Shown: in pieces, positions 1 through 5,849 of the stretch
Layout of the letters: each line of letters starts with the position of its first letter
Position numbering within the stretch: the stretch's first letter is position 1
Assembly: GCA_030042575.1 (NCBI GenBank)
Contig: JASHZK010000319.1
Location: 1 to 10,097, forward strand
Source: Acidimicrobiales bacterium
GTDB taxonomy: Bacteria; Actinomycetota; Acidimicrobiia; Acidimicrobiales; UBA8190
Direction of reading: 5' to 3'
DNA length: 10,097 nt
The notes under the pieces: model-generated
Seen by the model: only the letters and a program-made list of their open reading frames with translations
What the model was told of the DNA's origin: nothing
Database searches by the model: none
Translations under genes and position numbers: made by a program

Positions 1-294
1 CCCTTCGAGATAGTCTTCCTGCCGAGCGGCAAGGTGGCGTACGTCTCCAGTGAAAACGGCAACAAGGTCTTTCCGATCACCGTGTCGACGGATCAGATCG
101 GAACTGGAATCAGCGTTCCCGGGGCCTTCGGGCTCGCCATGAGCCCAGATGGAGATTTCGTGATGGCGGGGAACGGCAACTGCTGTTACGTGAATACGAA
201 ATTGTTCGTGATCAAAACATCTACCGACAAGATCACAACGACAATTTCTACCTCTGGCCTTTACGTACATCGGTGGCTGGCGTTTCAGCCATAG
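1..294 (+). CDS. YVTN-type beta-propeller repeat protein, C-terminal fragment
   Basis: The reading frame is open to the left edge and ends at TAG 292-294, so only the last 97 residues are present. Two blade-like units are visible: one begins near residue 2 (FLPSGKVAYVSS, then VFPITVSTDQIGTGISV) and one near residue 44 (GLAMSPDGDFVMAG, then LFVIKTSTDKITTTIS). The alternation of a PDG or PSG turn, a short strand, and 'V..T.TDKI..TI' is typical of YVTN/YncE-like propellers. These are usually secreted or periplasmic proteins with binding or scaffold roles, and the specific role here cannot be read. GC is about 54% by hand count, clearly below the roughly 70% of later genes, which may mean recent acquisition or relaxed composition. 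A signal peptide, if any, lies outside the window. Family assignment is fairly safe; function is unknown. Confidence 0.75.
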   Translation, partial: PFEIVFLPSGKVAYVSSENGNKVFPITVSTDQIGTGISVPGAFGLAMSPDGDFVMAGNGNCCYVNTKLFVIKTSTDKITTTISTSGLYVHRWLAFQP

Positions 295-358
295 ACCGTC
301 TGTCCAGTGGGCAGCCCAATTCTGAAGCGAGGCGCCCGGCCTTCAGCGTTGGCTCGAG

Positions 359-379
359 GCCGGCGGGTACACCGCTGGC
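359..379 (+). terminator. GC-rich hairpin after the beta-propeller gene
   Basis: Bases 359-366 (GCCGGCGG) pair with 372-379 (CCGCTGGC) around a 5-base loop. All eight pairs form in plus-strand RNA, one of them G-U. The hairpin lies 64 bases after the stop of the beta-propeller gene. No T-run follows, as is common for terminators in high-GC actinobacteria. The rest of the 295-433 gap shows no convincing gene; it also has a weak 6-bp hairpin at 300-314 directly after the stop codon. Confidence 0.35.
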
Positions 380-404
380 GGCCGTGGGGTCGGTCTTGGT
401 CTGC

Positions 405-434
405 ACCGGCGCCTGGTCGGCCGCCAGCGCCGGT
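405..434 (-). terminator. Strong hairpin at the end of the acetyltransferase operon
   Basis: Bases 405-412 (ACCGGCGC) pair with 427-434 (GCGCCGGT). After a single bulged C at 413, bases 414-416 (TGG) pair with 424-426 (CCA), leaving a 7-base loop. This gives 11 pairs, mostly G-C. The stem begins at the last base of the minus-strand stop codon (434-436), the expected place for a rho-independent terminator of the acetyltransferase transcript. There is no U-tract. It may work in both directions, since the stem is almost perfect on either strand and the flanking genes converge. Confidence 0.5.
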
Positions 435-1045
435 CAGCGGGGCTGGCGCCACATGGGCCACACCACGGGCCCGCCCAGCGGGAGCTGGATCTCACCGGTC
501 ACCTCGAACCCGTGGTGCCGGTAGAAGGCGATGTTGGCGTGCTTGGACGACTCGAGATAGGCGGGGACCGCGTCGGAGTCGCAGCGCTCGAGGGCCGGTT
601 GGAGCAGCGCCGAGCCGATCCCCTTGCCCTGCTGGGCGGTGCGGGTGCCCAGGACACCGAGGTACCAGTGGGGCTCCTTGGGGTGCAGCTGCTCGACGTG
701 GGTGAGGGCCCGCAGGGCCACGTAGGCCCGGCTGCCCAGGGCGTGGAGCATGGACAAGCCGTTTCGAAGCACGCGGGAGGTGGGGATGATGCCCCGCCCC
801 GGTGGGGCCCACAGAGCGGCGGCGTCCACGGCCCGGGTCGTCCACACCGTTCCCAGCGGCAGGTAGTGCCCGCGCAACAAGGTGGCGAAGAGCCGTTCGA
901 GCCGCCGCGTCCGGCTGGCGTCGTCGTCGAGGATCCACGACATGACGGGGTCGTCGAAGAAGGCGTCGGCCAGGGCCGAGGAGATGCCGCGGCGCTGGCC
1001 GGCGCCGGCCACCACGACCTCGGGGCCGCCTGGAGGTTGCTGCAT
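434..1045 (-). CDS. GNAT-family N-acetyltransferase, puromycin-acetyltransferase-like
   Basis: The product is 203 residues and probably transfers an acetyl group from acetyl-CoA to a small amine. The acetyl-CoA-binding P-loop is seen as TAQQGKGIGSALL (136-148). It is followed by the core 'YLESS...N..FY..HGF' at 163-180 and a C-terminal strand ending GGPVVWPMWR. As I recall it, this arrangement resembles the puromycin acetyltransferase subgroup of GNATs, so an antibiotic or xenobiotic amine is possible, but the substrate is not shown. The ATG at 1045 is preferred because a strong Shine-Dalgarno run (GGAG at 1055-1058, extended by GAGGAGG upstream) sits 9 bases before it. The frame stays open further upstream but only as antisense or out-of-frame reading of the preceding gene. 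It lies 5 bases downstream of another GNAT gene, with its ribosome site inside that gene's end, so the two are probably one operon. Confidence 0.85.
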   Translation of the reverse strand: MQQPPGGPEVVVAGAGQRRGISSALADAFFDDPVMSWILDDDASRTRRLERLFATLLRGHYLPLGTVWTTRAVDAAALWAPPGRGIIPTSRVLRNGLSMLHALGSRAYVALRALTHVEQLHPKEPHWYLGVLGTRTAQQGKGIGSALLQPALERCDSDAVPAYLESSKHANIAFYRHHGFEVTGEIQLPLGGPVVWPMWRQPR

Positions 1046-1050
1046 CGGCG

Positions 1051-1563
1051 TCAACTCCCCTCCTCCTCGGCGTCGCCGGCGCCACCGGCGACCGGCAGGG
1101 GCTCGAGCGACCTGGCGAAGTGGAAAGCGGTGATGGTGAGGCCCTCTCGCATGTAGAAGCGGTGCGCCCCCGGACGCTGGACCCCCGAATCCAGCTCCAG
1201 CACGTGGCAGCCGGCGGCCCTGGCCCGCTCGGCCAACTGCGAGAGCAGGGCTTTGCCGATTCCCTGACGGCGCGCCTGTCCGGTGGTCACGAGGTCGTCC
1301 ACGTACAGCTTGCGCAGGGTGGCGGTGCTGTCCACGATCCGCCACCCGGCCACCCCCACGCACTCGTGGCCCTGATAGGCGGCGGTGAAGCGCAGGCCCT
1401 GGGAATGACCCTGGCGGTAGACCTGGTCGAAGGAGGACGCCGTGAGATGCGGGCGCAGTTGCCGGAGCACGGGCAGGAGGTCGGTCTCGAGCCGTGGATC
1501 GCCGGGTTCGACGTCGACCACGTCCACGAGTGGATCATGGCCGCTGCTCGCCGCGGATACCAC
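1051..1563 (-). CDS. GNAT-family N-acetyltransferase
   Basis: With the GTG start at 1563 the product has 170 residues. The acetyl-CoA loop is RRQGIGKALL (98-107). Beyond it lies LELDSGVQRPGAHRFYMREG (122-141), a pattern common in a large group of uncharacterised GNATs in which the His-Arg-Phe-Tyr helix ends the core fold. The segment LRKLYVDDLV (83-92) is the strand before the loop. The N-terminal strand (VDVVDVEPGDPRL, 13-25) fits a start close to 1563. GTG 1527 is a later alternative, and none of the candidates has a clear Shine-Dalgarno. Longer starts, up to 1731, would run through the divergent gene at 1628, whose own start is well supported, so they are unlikely. The last residues (GDAEEEGS) are encoded by the Shine-Dalgarno region of the next gene. 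Substrate unknown. A small inverted repeat (1590-1594 with 1601-1605) lies in the divergent gap. Confidence 0.75.
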   Translation of the reverse strand: MVSAASSGHDPLVDVVDVEPGDPRLETDLLPVLRQLRPHLTASSFDQVYRQGHSQGLRFTAAYQGHECVGVAGWRIVDSTATLRKLYVDDLVTTGQARRQGIGKALLSQLAERARAAGCHVLELDSGVQRPGAHRFYMREGLTITAFHFARSLEPLPVAGGAGDAEEEGS

Positions 1564-1627
1564 CCGGATCCCGGGCAACGGCCCGGCACGGCACCTGGGA
1601 GTGCCTGACAGCGTGGAGACTGGATTG

Positions 1628-1876
1628 ATGGACAAGGAACTAGAAGAAGCCCAGAAGCTCACCAAGGACGACCTCCTCCACAAGCTGGAGACTGGTCGCC
1701 CCGCCAAGTTGGGGCGTCGGCGCGCCCTCAACCAACGTGGGGCCGCTGTGGTCGCTCAGGCGACCCGGGAGCGCCCAGAGCCGATCATCCTTGAGGTCAA
1801 GCGGGAGCAGATGGTCGGCCACTTCGAGGTTCGCCCCATTGGTCAACCGGCCCCTGTCTCCTCGATGAGGAACTGA
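1628..1876 (+). CDS. Small basic protein of unknown function
   Basis: I do not recognise this 82-residue protein. The start is supported by GGAG at 1615-1618, 9 bases before ATG 1628. The sequence looks like real protein: an amphipathic charged N-terminal helix (DKELEEAQKLTKDDLLHKL, 2-20), a basic segment (GRPAKLGRRRALNQRG, 23-38), a short helix, then a strand-like PIILEVKREQMVGHFEVRP (52-70). It has no signal peptide and no membrane segment. The mix of basic residues could suit nucleic-acid binding, but no known motif is visible. It is divergent from the acetyltransferase operon and overlaps the next minus-strand gene tail to tail by 34 bases. GC is about 64%, lower than the right half of the window. 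Its reality rests on the ribosome site and composition only. Confidence 0.6.
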   Translation: MDKELEEAQKLTKDDLLHKLETGRPAKLGRRRALNQRGAAVVAQATRERPEPIILEVKREQMVGHFEVRPIGQPAPVSSMRN

Positions 1877-2256
1877 ACCGCGGGCCATGGCTGTGGCTGG
1901 TCGGTAGCCCAGCAGCTGAGGGCGTGGATGCCAGGCTGAACTACGTCGAACTCGCAGTCAATCTGAACGATGAGTCGAACATGGAGTCCCGTCGGGATCT
2001 CATCGGCAGCCGGTAAAGAGGAGCCAAACGTCAGTCCGTGAGCGACAATCGGCTGTCCGTCGGGGCCGTTTGCCTGCCAGATGATCGAGTGCATCCCCAG
2101 GTCGTCGTTGAGTCCCCAGAACGACACAGCGAGTGGCACCACGAGGGTCGCCGGGATCTGAATCGGCTGGCTCGCAACAGACCCCGCCCCATGGATGGTC
2201 CACCCCCCAGGAACCTCCTCGACACCTTGGCAAATCGAAATCCACTCGACCCGCAC
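1843..2256 (-). CDS. Conserved-type hypothetical protein, possibly DUF6941-like
   Basis: The product is 137 residues. It starts at GTG 2256, with a perfect AGGAGG (2261-2266) 4 bases upstream. The N-terminus (VEWISICQGVEEVPGGWTIHGAG, in part at residues 3-25) and the later beta-rich stretches VVPLAVSFWG (39-48) and LHVRLIVQIDCEF (91-103) recall small beta-sandwich proteins of the DUF6941 type that actinobacteria carry, in which an opening 'VE.ALLCDGA....G.....G.G' is common. That link is from memory and is tentative. There is no signal peptide, membrane segment or catalytic motif. Its end overlaps the small plus-strand gene by 34 bases. An operator-like palindrome lies 46-70 bases upstream of the start. 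GC is about 62%. Confidence 0.7.
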   Translation of the reverse strand: MRVEWISICQGVEEVPGGWTIHGAGSVASQPIQIPATLVVPLAVSFWGLNDDLGMHSIIWQANGPDGQPIVAHGLTFGSSLPAADEIPTGLHVRLIVQIDCEFDVVQPGIHALSCWATDQPQPWPAVQFLIEETGAG

Positions 2257-2301
2257 TCGGCCTCCTGACCTGGGACAGGCCCTCCAAACTGACCTTTCGC
2301 G

Positions 2302-2326
2302 GTGACACCCTAAACGTAGGTGTCAC
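2302..2326. promoter_or_regulatory. Operator-like perfect inverted repeat
   Basis: GTGACACC (2302-2309) and GGTGTCAC (2319-2326) are exact reverse complements separated by 9 bases, which are AT-rich for this DNA (CTAAACGTA). The geometry suits a dimeric helix-turn-helix regulator. Read on the minus strand, a TTGAGA (2332-2327) lies just outside the distal arm, and the -10-like hexamers TACGTT (2318-2313) and TAGGGT (2312-2307) lie in the spacer and proximal arm, although their spacing from TTGAGA is not canonical. The site sits 46-70 bases upstream of the GTG start at 2256 and would therefore control that gene. It could instead be a small RNA hairpin. Confidence 0.45.
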
Positions 2327-2340
2327 TCTCAACAGGCTGA

Positions 2341-2404
2341 GCACCGAGCGCCGGGTCCAGATGTGGGCCGAGTTTCCAAACTGACCCGCTACCCGGCGCT
2401 GTGC
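2341..2404 (-). terminator. Long imperfect inverted repeat after the ABC transporter operon
   Basis: AGCGCCGGGT (2347-2356) pairs perfectly with ACCCGGCGCT (2391-2400). After a 2-base bulge (2345-2346), GCAC (2341-2344) also pairs with GTGC (2401-2404). The 34-base loop contains a smaller nested inverted repeat, AGTTT/AAACT, around 2371-2382. On the minus strand the structure begins 24 bases after the stop codon of the permease gene, so it is a candidate transcription terminator, though without a U-tract. The loop is longer than in a classic terminator, so a regulatory structure cannot be excluded. Confidence 0.4.
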
Positions 2405-2428
2405 TGGTGACGATGCCGGTGCTGGCCG

Positions 2429-3712
2429 TCAGCCGTGGCGCGCCATCATGTCGCGCAGACGCACACGGCTGCCGGTGCGCAGAATGGCTCGCCGGTAGAT
2501 GCCGGCGGCCAATCTGGCCACGGCGGCGGTGGCGGCCACACTGATGAGCGCCGAGGCGACGAACTCCCACCACGCGACCCGCGACAGGCCGACCAGGATG
2601 GGCATGGCGAAAGGCGCCGTGATGGGCAGGTAGGCCAGCACCTCGAAGAACGGGCTCGGTGATCCCGAGCTGGCGGTGGTGAGGGCCATGACGTAACCCA
2701 GGATCATGGGGAGGCTGAGCGGCAGCGCCAGGGTCTGGACCTGGTCCTGACGCTCCACCGTGGACCCCGCTGCGGCATAGACCCAGCAGTAGAAGGCGTA
2801 CCCGAGCACCAGCCAGACGAGGACGCTCACCAACTCGACCGGCGCCGTCCCGTGCAAGAGGCTCGATCCCACGGCCTTGGCCAGGACGAGGGCGAAAGCC
2901 ACCACCAGCACCGCCTGGCCCATGGCCACCAACCCGATCCCGAGCACCTTGCCGGTGAGCAGCTGAAGAGGGCGCACGGTGGCCAGCAGGACCTCGACCA
3001 CCCGGCTCGACTTCTCCTCCATGACACCCATCAGGGTCCAGGTGAGGTACTGGGTGAGCATGACGAAGATGAGGATCACGCCGATGATCGACGTGGTCCG
3101 CACCGTGTTCCTGGCGCTCGGCTGCAGGCTGACCACGTCGAGCGGCCTGGCCCGCGCCAGCTCTGACTCCTGGGCGGACGAGAGACCCGCCCGGACATAG
3201 GCCCGAGCCACCCCCAGCTCGTCGGCCAGGTCCTCGACATAGGTGTCGCTGACCGAGCTCGCCTTGTCCACCAACAGACGGGACCCGTCGATGCACAGGG
3301 AGATGCGCCCGCTTCGCAGGGCGCCTTCGGCGTCCGCCAACGACGGCTCGGACACGACGTGGACGACGACACCTGCCTGTTTGCCCACCGCCCGGACCGC
3401 CTCACGCCGCCCGGCGGACAGCGCTCCGACCACCCCCACCTTCTCGGGGCCCTGCGCTCCTCTGGTGATGACGGGGATGACGATGGCACCGGCCACCACC
3501 AGCAGGATGAGGAGGGTGCCGACCCGGAACACCCGACCGCGGAGGCGCTCGCGCACTTCACGGGCGGCCACCAGCCCGACGCTGCCGCCGAGGGTGAGCC
3601 GACCGGCCGAGGGCGAGCCGGGAGGCTCGGTGCCCCGGCGTCGACGCCGATGGCCCCATACCCGCAGGGCCACCACGGCGGCGACCGCCACGGCGACGAG
3701 TGCCCATTTCAT
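2429..3712 (-). CDS. ABC-2 type exporter permease, NatB/YhaP-like
   Basis: The 427-residue product is the membrane half of an ABC exporter. Likely membrane segments lie near residues 2-19, 63-83, 207-229, 252-281, 293-316, 327-345, 360-377 and 383-405. Between the second and third is an outer domain of about 120 residues, as in NatB-like (COG1668) permeases. The family signature is clear in EEKSSRVVEVLLATVRPLQL (232-251) followed by LTGKVLG. This segment contacts the ATPase in related transporters. An extra N-terminal anchor with a polybasic tail (HRRRRRG, 21-27) precedes the usual family start near residue 48 and is a mild oddity. The ATG at 3712 overlaps the stop of the ATPase gene (ATGA), which indicates coupled translation and a paired transporter. 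The cargo is unknown; relatives export sodium, peptides or drugs. Confidence 0.88.
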   Translation of the reverse strand: MKWALVAVAVAAVVALRVWGHRRRRRGTEPPGSPSAGRLTLGGSVGLVAAREVRERLRGRVFRVGTLLILLVVAGAIVIPVITRGAQGPEKVGVVGALSAGRREAVRAVGKQAGVVVHVVSEPSLADAEGALRSGRISLCIDGSRLLVDKASSVSDTYVEDLADELGVARAYVRAGLSSAQESELARARPLDVVSLQPSARNTVRTTSIIGVILIFVMLTQYLTWTLMGVMEEKSSRVVEVLLATVRPLQLLTGKVLGIGLVAMGQAVLVVAFALVLAKAVGSSLLHGTAPVELVSVLVWLVLGYAFYCWVYAAAGSTVERQDQVQTLALPLSLPMILGYVMALTTASSGSPSPFFEVLAYLPITAPFAMPILVGLSRVAWWEFVASALISVAATAAVARLAAGIYRRAILRTGSRVRLRDMMARHG

Positions 3713-4596
3713 TCCAGGGCCTCGCGGAAGACCTCCGACAGCTTGCGCCTCTCCATGCCGAACTCGAGGACCGGTCCCGCCTCCATGGCGGCGCGCAACA
3801 GGGCCTGGGTGTCGACCGACTCGTCGAGGACGAGGCGGACCACGCCGCCCGCCACCTCCGAGACCTCGACCCCGGCCAGGCCCCGGGCCCAGCGGCCCTG
3901 GCGGTCACCGTCCACCCGCACCACTAGGCGCCTCGGACCGCTGGTGGCCAATTCGTCCACCGAGCCGGCCGCCACCAGGCGGCCGCGGTCGATGATCACC
4001 ACCTCTTCGCACAGGTCCTCGACCAGGTCGAGCTGGTGGCTGGAGAACAGCACGCCGCGGCCGGCGTGCGCCTGCTCGACCAGCACCTCCCCGATGGCGT
4101 CGATGCCGGTGGGGTCGAGACCGGCCAGCGGCTCGTCGAGAACCAACAGCTCGGGGTCGTGGACCAGGGCGGCAGCCAGCTGCACCCGTTGCTGGTTCCC
4201 GTGGGAGAGCGATTCGACCTTGTCACGGGCCCGGCCGGCCACCCCCAGGCGCTCGAGCCAGCGACGGGCGGCGGTGACGGTGGTGGCGGCGTCCATCCCG
4301 TGAAGGCGGCCCAGGTAGTCCAGCTGCTCGCCGACGAGCATGCCCGGGTACAGGCCGCGCTCCTCGGGCATGTAGCCGAAGCGCCGCCGCTCGGCTTGGC
4401 CGATGGGCGCGTCGTTCCATCGGACCGATCCGGCGTCGAGATCGGTGAGGCCGAAGACGGCCCGCATCGTGGTCGTCTTCCCGGCGCCGTTGGGACCGAG
4501 GAACCCGACCACCCGGCCGGAAGGAACCGAGAAGGACAGCCCGTCGAGGGCGGTGACCGCTCCGAAGCGGCGGGTGAGGCCCTGCAGCTCTAGCAA
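3709..4596 (-). CDS. ABC-2 exporter ATP-binding protein, NatA/YhaQ-like
   Basis: This 295-residue cytoplasmic ATPase powers the permease encoded by the next gene, which it overlaps by 4 bases. Motifs seen in order: Walker A GPNGAGKT (34-41), ABC signature LSHGNQQR (130-137), Walker B LLVLDEP (150-156), D-loop AGLDP (158-162) and switch His187 in SSHQLD. The GNQQ form of the signature is typical of the NatA/YhaQ subgroup rather than the common LSGGQ. A C-terminal domain of about 80 residues ends REALE, as in this subgroup. The start is TTG 4596: the N-terminus MLELQGLTRRF fits the family exactly, and no ATG, GTG or TTG exists in frame between it and the upstream stop at 4729-4731. There is no Shine-Dalgarno before it, so translation may depend on ribosomes arriving from a small upstream frame that stops at 4590. 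Confidence 0.92.
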   Translation of the reverse strand: MLELQGLTRRFGAVTALDGLSFSVPSGRVVGFLGPNGAGKTTTMRAVFGLTDLDAGSVRWNDAPIGQAERRRFGYMPEERGLYPGMLVGEQLDYLGRLHGMDAATTVTAARRWLERLGVAGRARDKVESLSHGNQQRVQLAAALVHDPELLVLDEPLAGLDPTGIDAIGEVLVEQAHAGRGVLFSSHQLDLVEDLCEEVVIIDRGRLVAAGSVDELATSGPRRLVVRVDGDRQGRWARGLAGVEVSEVAGGVVRLVLDESVDTQALLRAAMEAGPVLEFGMERRKLSEVFREALE

Positions 4597-4718
4597 GGCC
4601 GTGACCGCCGGCCCGGCCCCGAACCCGTCTGCCCACGCACGACGCCCGTCGGGAGCGCCAGGTGTCGGTGCGCGGCAGCGACAACGCGGTGTCGGTGCCG
4701 GTGATCTCCTCGGGCCAC
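4590..4718 (-). CDS. Possible 42-residue leader or coupling frame
   Basis: A GTG at 4718 is preceded by GGAG (4725-4728) with an ideal 6-base spacing, and that ribosome site directly follows the stop of the SRPBCC gene (4729-4731). The frame runs 42 codons and ends at TAG 4590-4592, just past the TTG start (4594-4596) of the ABC ATPase. It thus fills the gap between two genes exactly. The peptide is rich in Arg, His and Gly and resembles no family I know, so the act of translation may matter more than the product. An 11-bp direct repeat (GGTGTCGGTGC at 4661-4671 and 4688-4698) lies within it. It could equally be a chance frame in GC-rich DNA. Confidence 0.3.
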   Translation of the reverse strand: MARGDHRHRHRVVAAAHRHLALPTGVVRGQTGSGPGRRSRPC

Positions 4719-4728
4719 GGCTCTCTCC

Positions 4729-5226
4729 TCAGTCGGAGGACGGGCGGAGCTGGCGAAGCCGCCGTAGCCCATCTTGCAGGGCGCCGGCGATCAAGGTGTC
4801 GTTGCCCCGCGAGATGTAGCGATGCACCCGCTTCTCGAGCAGCGCCCGCAGGACGGGGTTGAAGGCGTGGTAGGTCTCGCGGAAATGGACACGGGTCCGG
4901 CCGTCGCCGAGGTCCTCGAGCCGGGTCCAACCCTCGGCCCTGCTCCACAGGGGCTTGCCCACGGCGTCGTACTTCCACGACACCGGGCGCTCCACCTGGG
5001 TCAGCCACTCCCACGAGTGGCCCACCCCGCCGGTGAGCAGGTAGCGCGGCACTCGGAACGTGCAGTGACGCACCAGCCCCTCGCCCGTCTCGTCACCGGG
5101 ATGGAGGATCTCGATGCTCACCCCGGCCGGGCCGGCACCCGGCGGGCGAGGGCCGCGATACCAAAAGAGCGACCACAGCTCCTCGGGGGTGCCTTCCACC
5201 TCGACGGAGAACCGGTGGTGCTGCAC
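4729..5226 (-). CDS. SRPBCC (START/Bet v1-like) family protein
   Basis: The product has 165 residues and starts at GTG 5226. The layout matches small SRPBCC proteins: an opening strand and helix (FSVEVEGTPEELWSLFW, 6-22), a central run of strands including GHSWEWLTQVERPVSWKYDA (69-88) and GWTRLEDLGDGRTRVHFRET (99-118), and a long C-terminal helix (about 122-160, with FNPVLRALLEKRVHRY). Such folds enclose a hydrophobic pocket and bind or convert lipids, polyketides or other nonpolar ligands. No ligand can be named here. It lies 12 bases after the nitroreductase gene; only a weak AGG precedes the start, so reinitiation after the preceding stop is likely. No signal peptide or membrane segment is present. 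Confidence 0.8.
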   Translation of the reverse strand: MQHHRFSVEVEGTPEELWSLFWYRGPRPPGAGPAGVSIEILHPGDETGEGLVRHCTFRVPRYLLTGGVGHSWEWLTQVERPVSWKYDAVGKPLWSRAEGWTRLEDLGDGRTRVHFRETYHAFNPVLRALLEKRVHRYISRGNDTLIAGALQDGLRRLRQLRPSSD

Positions 5227-5238
5227 GACGCGGCGGAC

Positions 5239-5835
5239 CTACCAGCCGGCGCCGTAGCGCTCCCGATGGGCCTTGGCCGACACCGGCTGGCGCCGGGGGG
5301 AGCGCAGCGGGCGGGCCGGGCGGCCCAGGGGCACCACGGCCATGGGCCGCAGGGCGTCGGGCAACCCGAGCGCCTGGGACAGCTCGTCGGAGAAGGCCAG
5401 AGGCAAGGTGGTGAGGGCACTGCCCAGGCCCGAGGCGGTGGCGGCCAGGAGCAGGTTCTGCACCGCCGGGAACACCGAGGCCGGGAGCACGCGCCCGTCA
5501 CCGAGCCCGGTGTCGCCGCAGACCACCACCACGACCGGCGCCGTGGCGAAGCCGCCACCGATGCCCCCCTCCACGTCGGCCAGGAGCCCGGAGGTGAGCC
5601 GCCCCGAGGCCTGGGCCCGTCCGCCACCGTCCCAGGCCCGCCGGGCCAGCTCGGCGATGAGCGCCCGACGCCTCTCGTCGCGCACCACCACGAACACCCA
5701 GGGCTGGCGGTTCTCGGCGCTGGGGGCGTGGGTGGCCGCCTCCAGCAGCAGCTCGACCAGCTCGTCGGAGAGCGGCTCGGGAGCGAAAGCTCGACAAGCC
5801 CGCTGGGAGCGCACCACCTCGAAGAAGTCGGCCAC
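5239..5835 (-). CDS. Nitroreductase-family flavoprotein
   Basis: The product is 198 residues, a normal size for an FMN-dependent nitroreductase, which reduces nitro groups, quinones or related substrates with NAD(P)H. The phosphate-binding N-terminus RSQRACRAF (9-17) is clear, followed by LSDELVELLLEAATHAPSAENRQPW (parts of 22-46), the classic 'A..APS..N.QPW' FMN site. The dimer helix segment SVFPAVQNLLLAATASGLGS (120-139) is present, as is the late VVPLGRP (167-173). Start GTG 5835 fits the family N-terminus (MADFFEVVRSQRACR); no strong Shine-Dalgarno is visible. It lies 14 bases after the AidB-like gene and 12 before the SRPBCC gene, which implies one transcript. Whether it acts in detoxification or in a specific reaction of the cluster is unknown. 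Confidence 0.9.
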   Translation of the reverse strand: MADFFEVVRSQRACRAFAPEPLSDELVELLLEAATHAPSAENRQPWVFVVVRDERRRALIAELARRAWDGGGRAQASGRLTSGLLADVEGGIGGGFATAPVVVVVCGDTGLGDGRVLPASVFPAVQNLLLAATASGLGSALTTLPLAFSDELSQALGLPDALRPMAVVPLGRPARPLRSPRRQPVSAKAHRERYGAGW

Positions 5836-5849
5836 GACCCGGGGTCCGC

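Noticed and set aside
512..1156. Plus-strand open frame of 214 codons opposite the acetyltransferases
   Set aside because: The minus strand carries the GNAT acetyl-CoA motif in the right frame; the plus-strand peptide has no recognisable features.
1564..1731. Upstream extension of the first GNAT gene
   Set aside because: It would cross the well-supported start and ribosome site of the divergent gene at 1628, and the added residues do not look like a GNAT N-terminus.
2133..2384. Plus-strand open frame crossing the start of the possible DUF6941-like gene
   Set aside because: It has no ribosome site, covers the palindrome and half of the long inverted repeat, and its peptide shows no domain.
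4661..4698. 11-bp direct repeat GGTGTCGGTGC as an operator pair
   Set aside because: The unit is short and GC-rich, not palindromic, and at a 27-base distance could arise by chance; it is noted only within the small frame.
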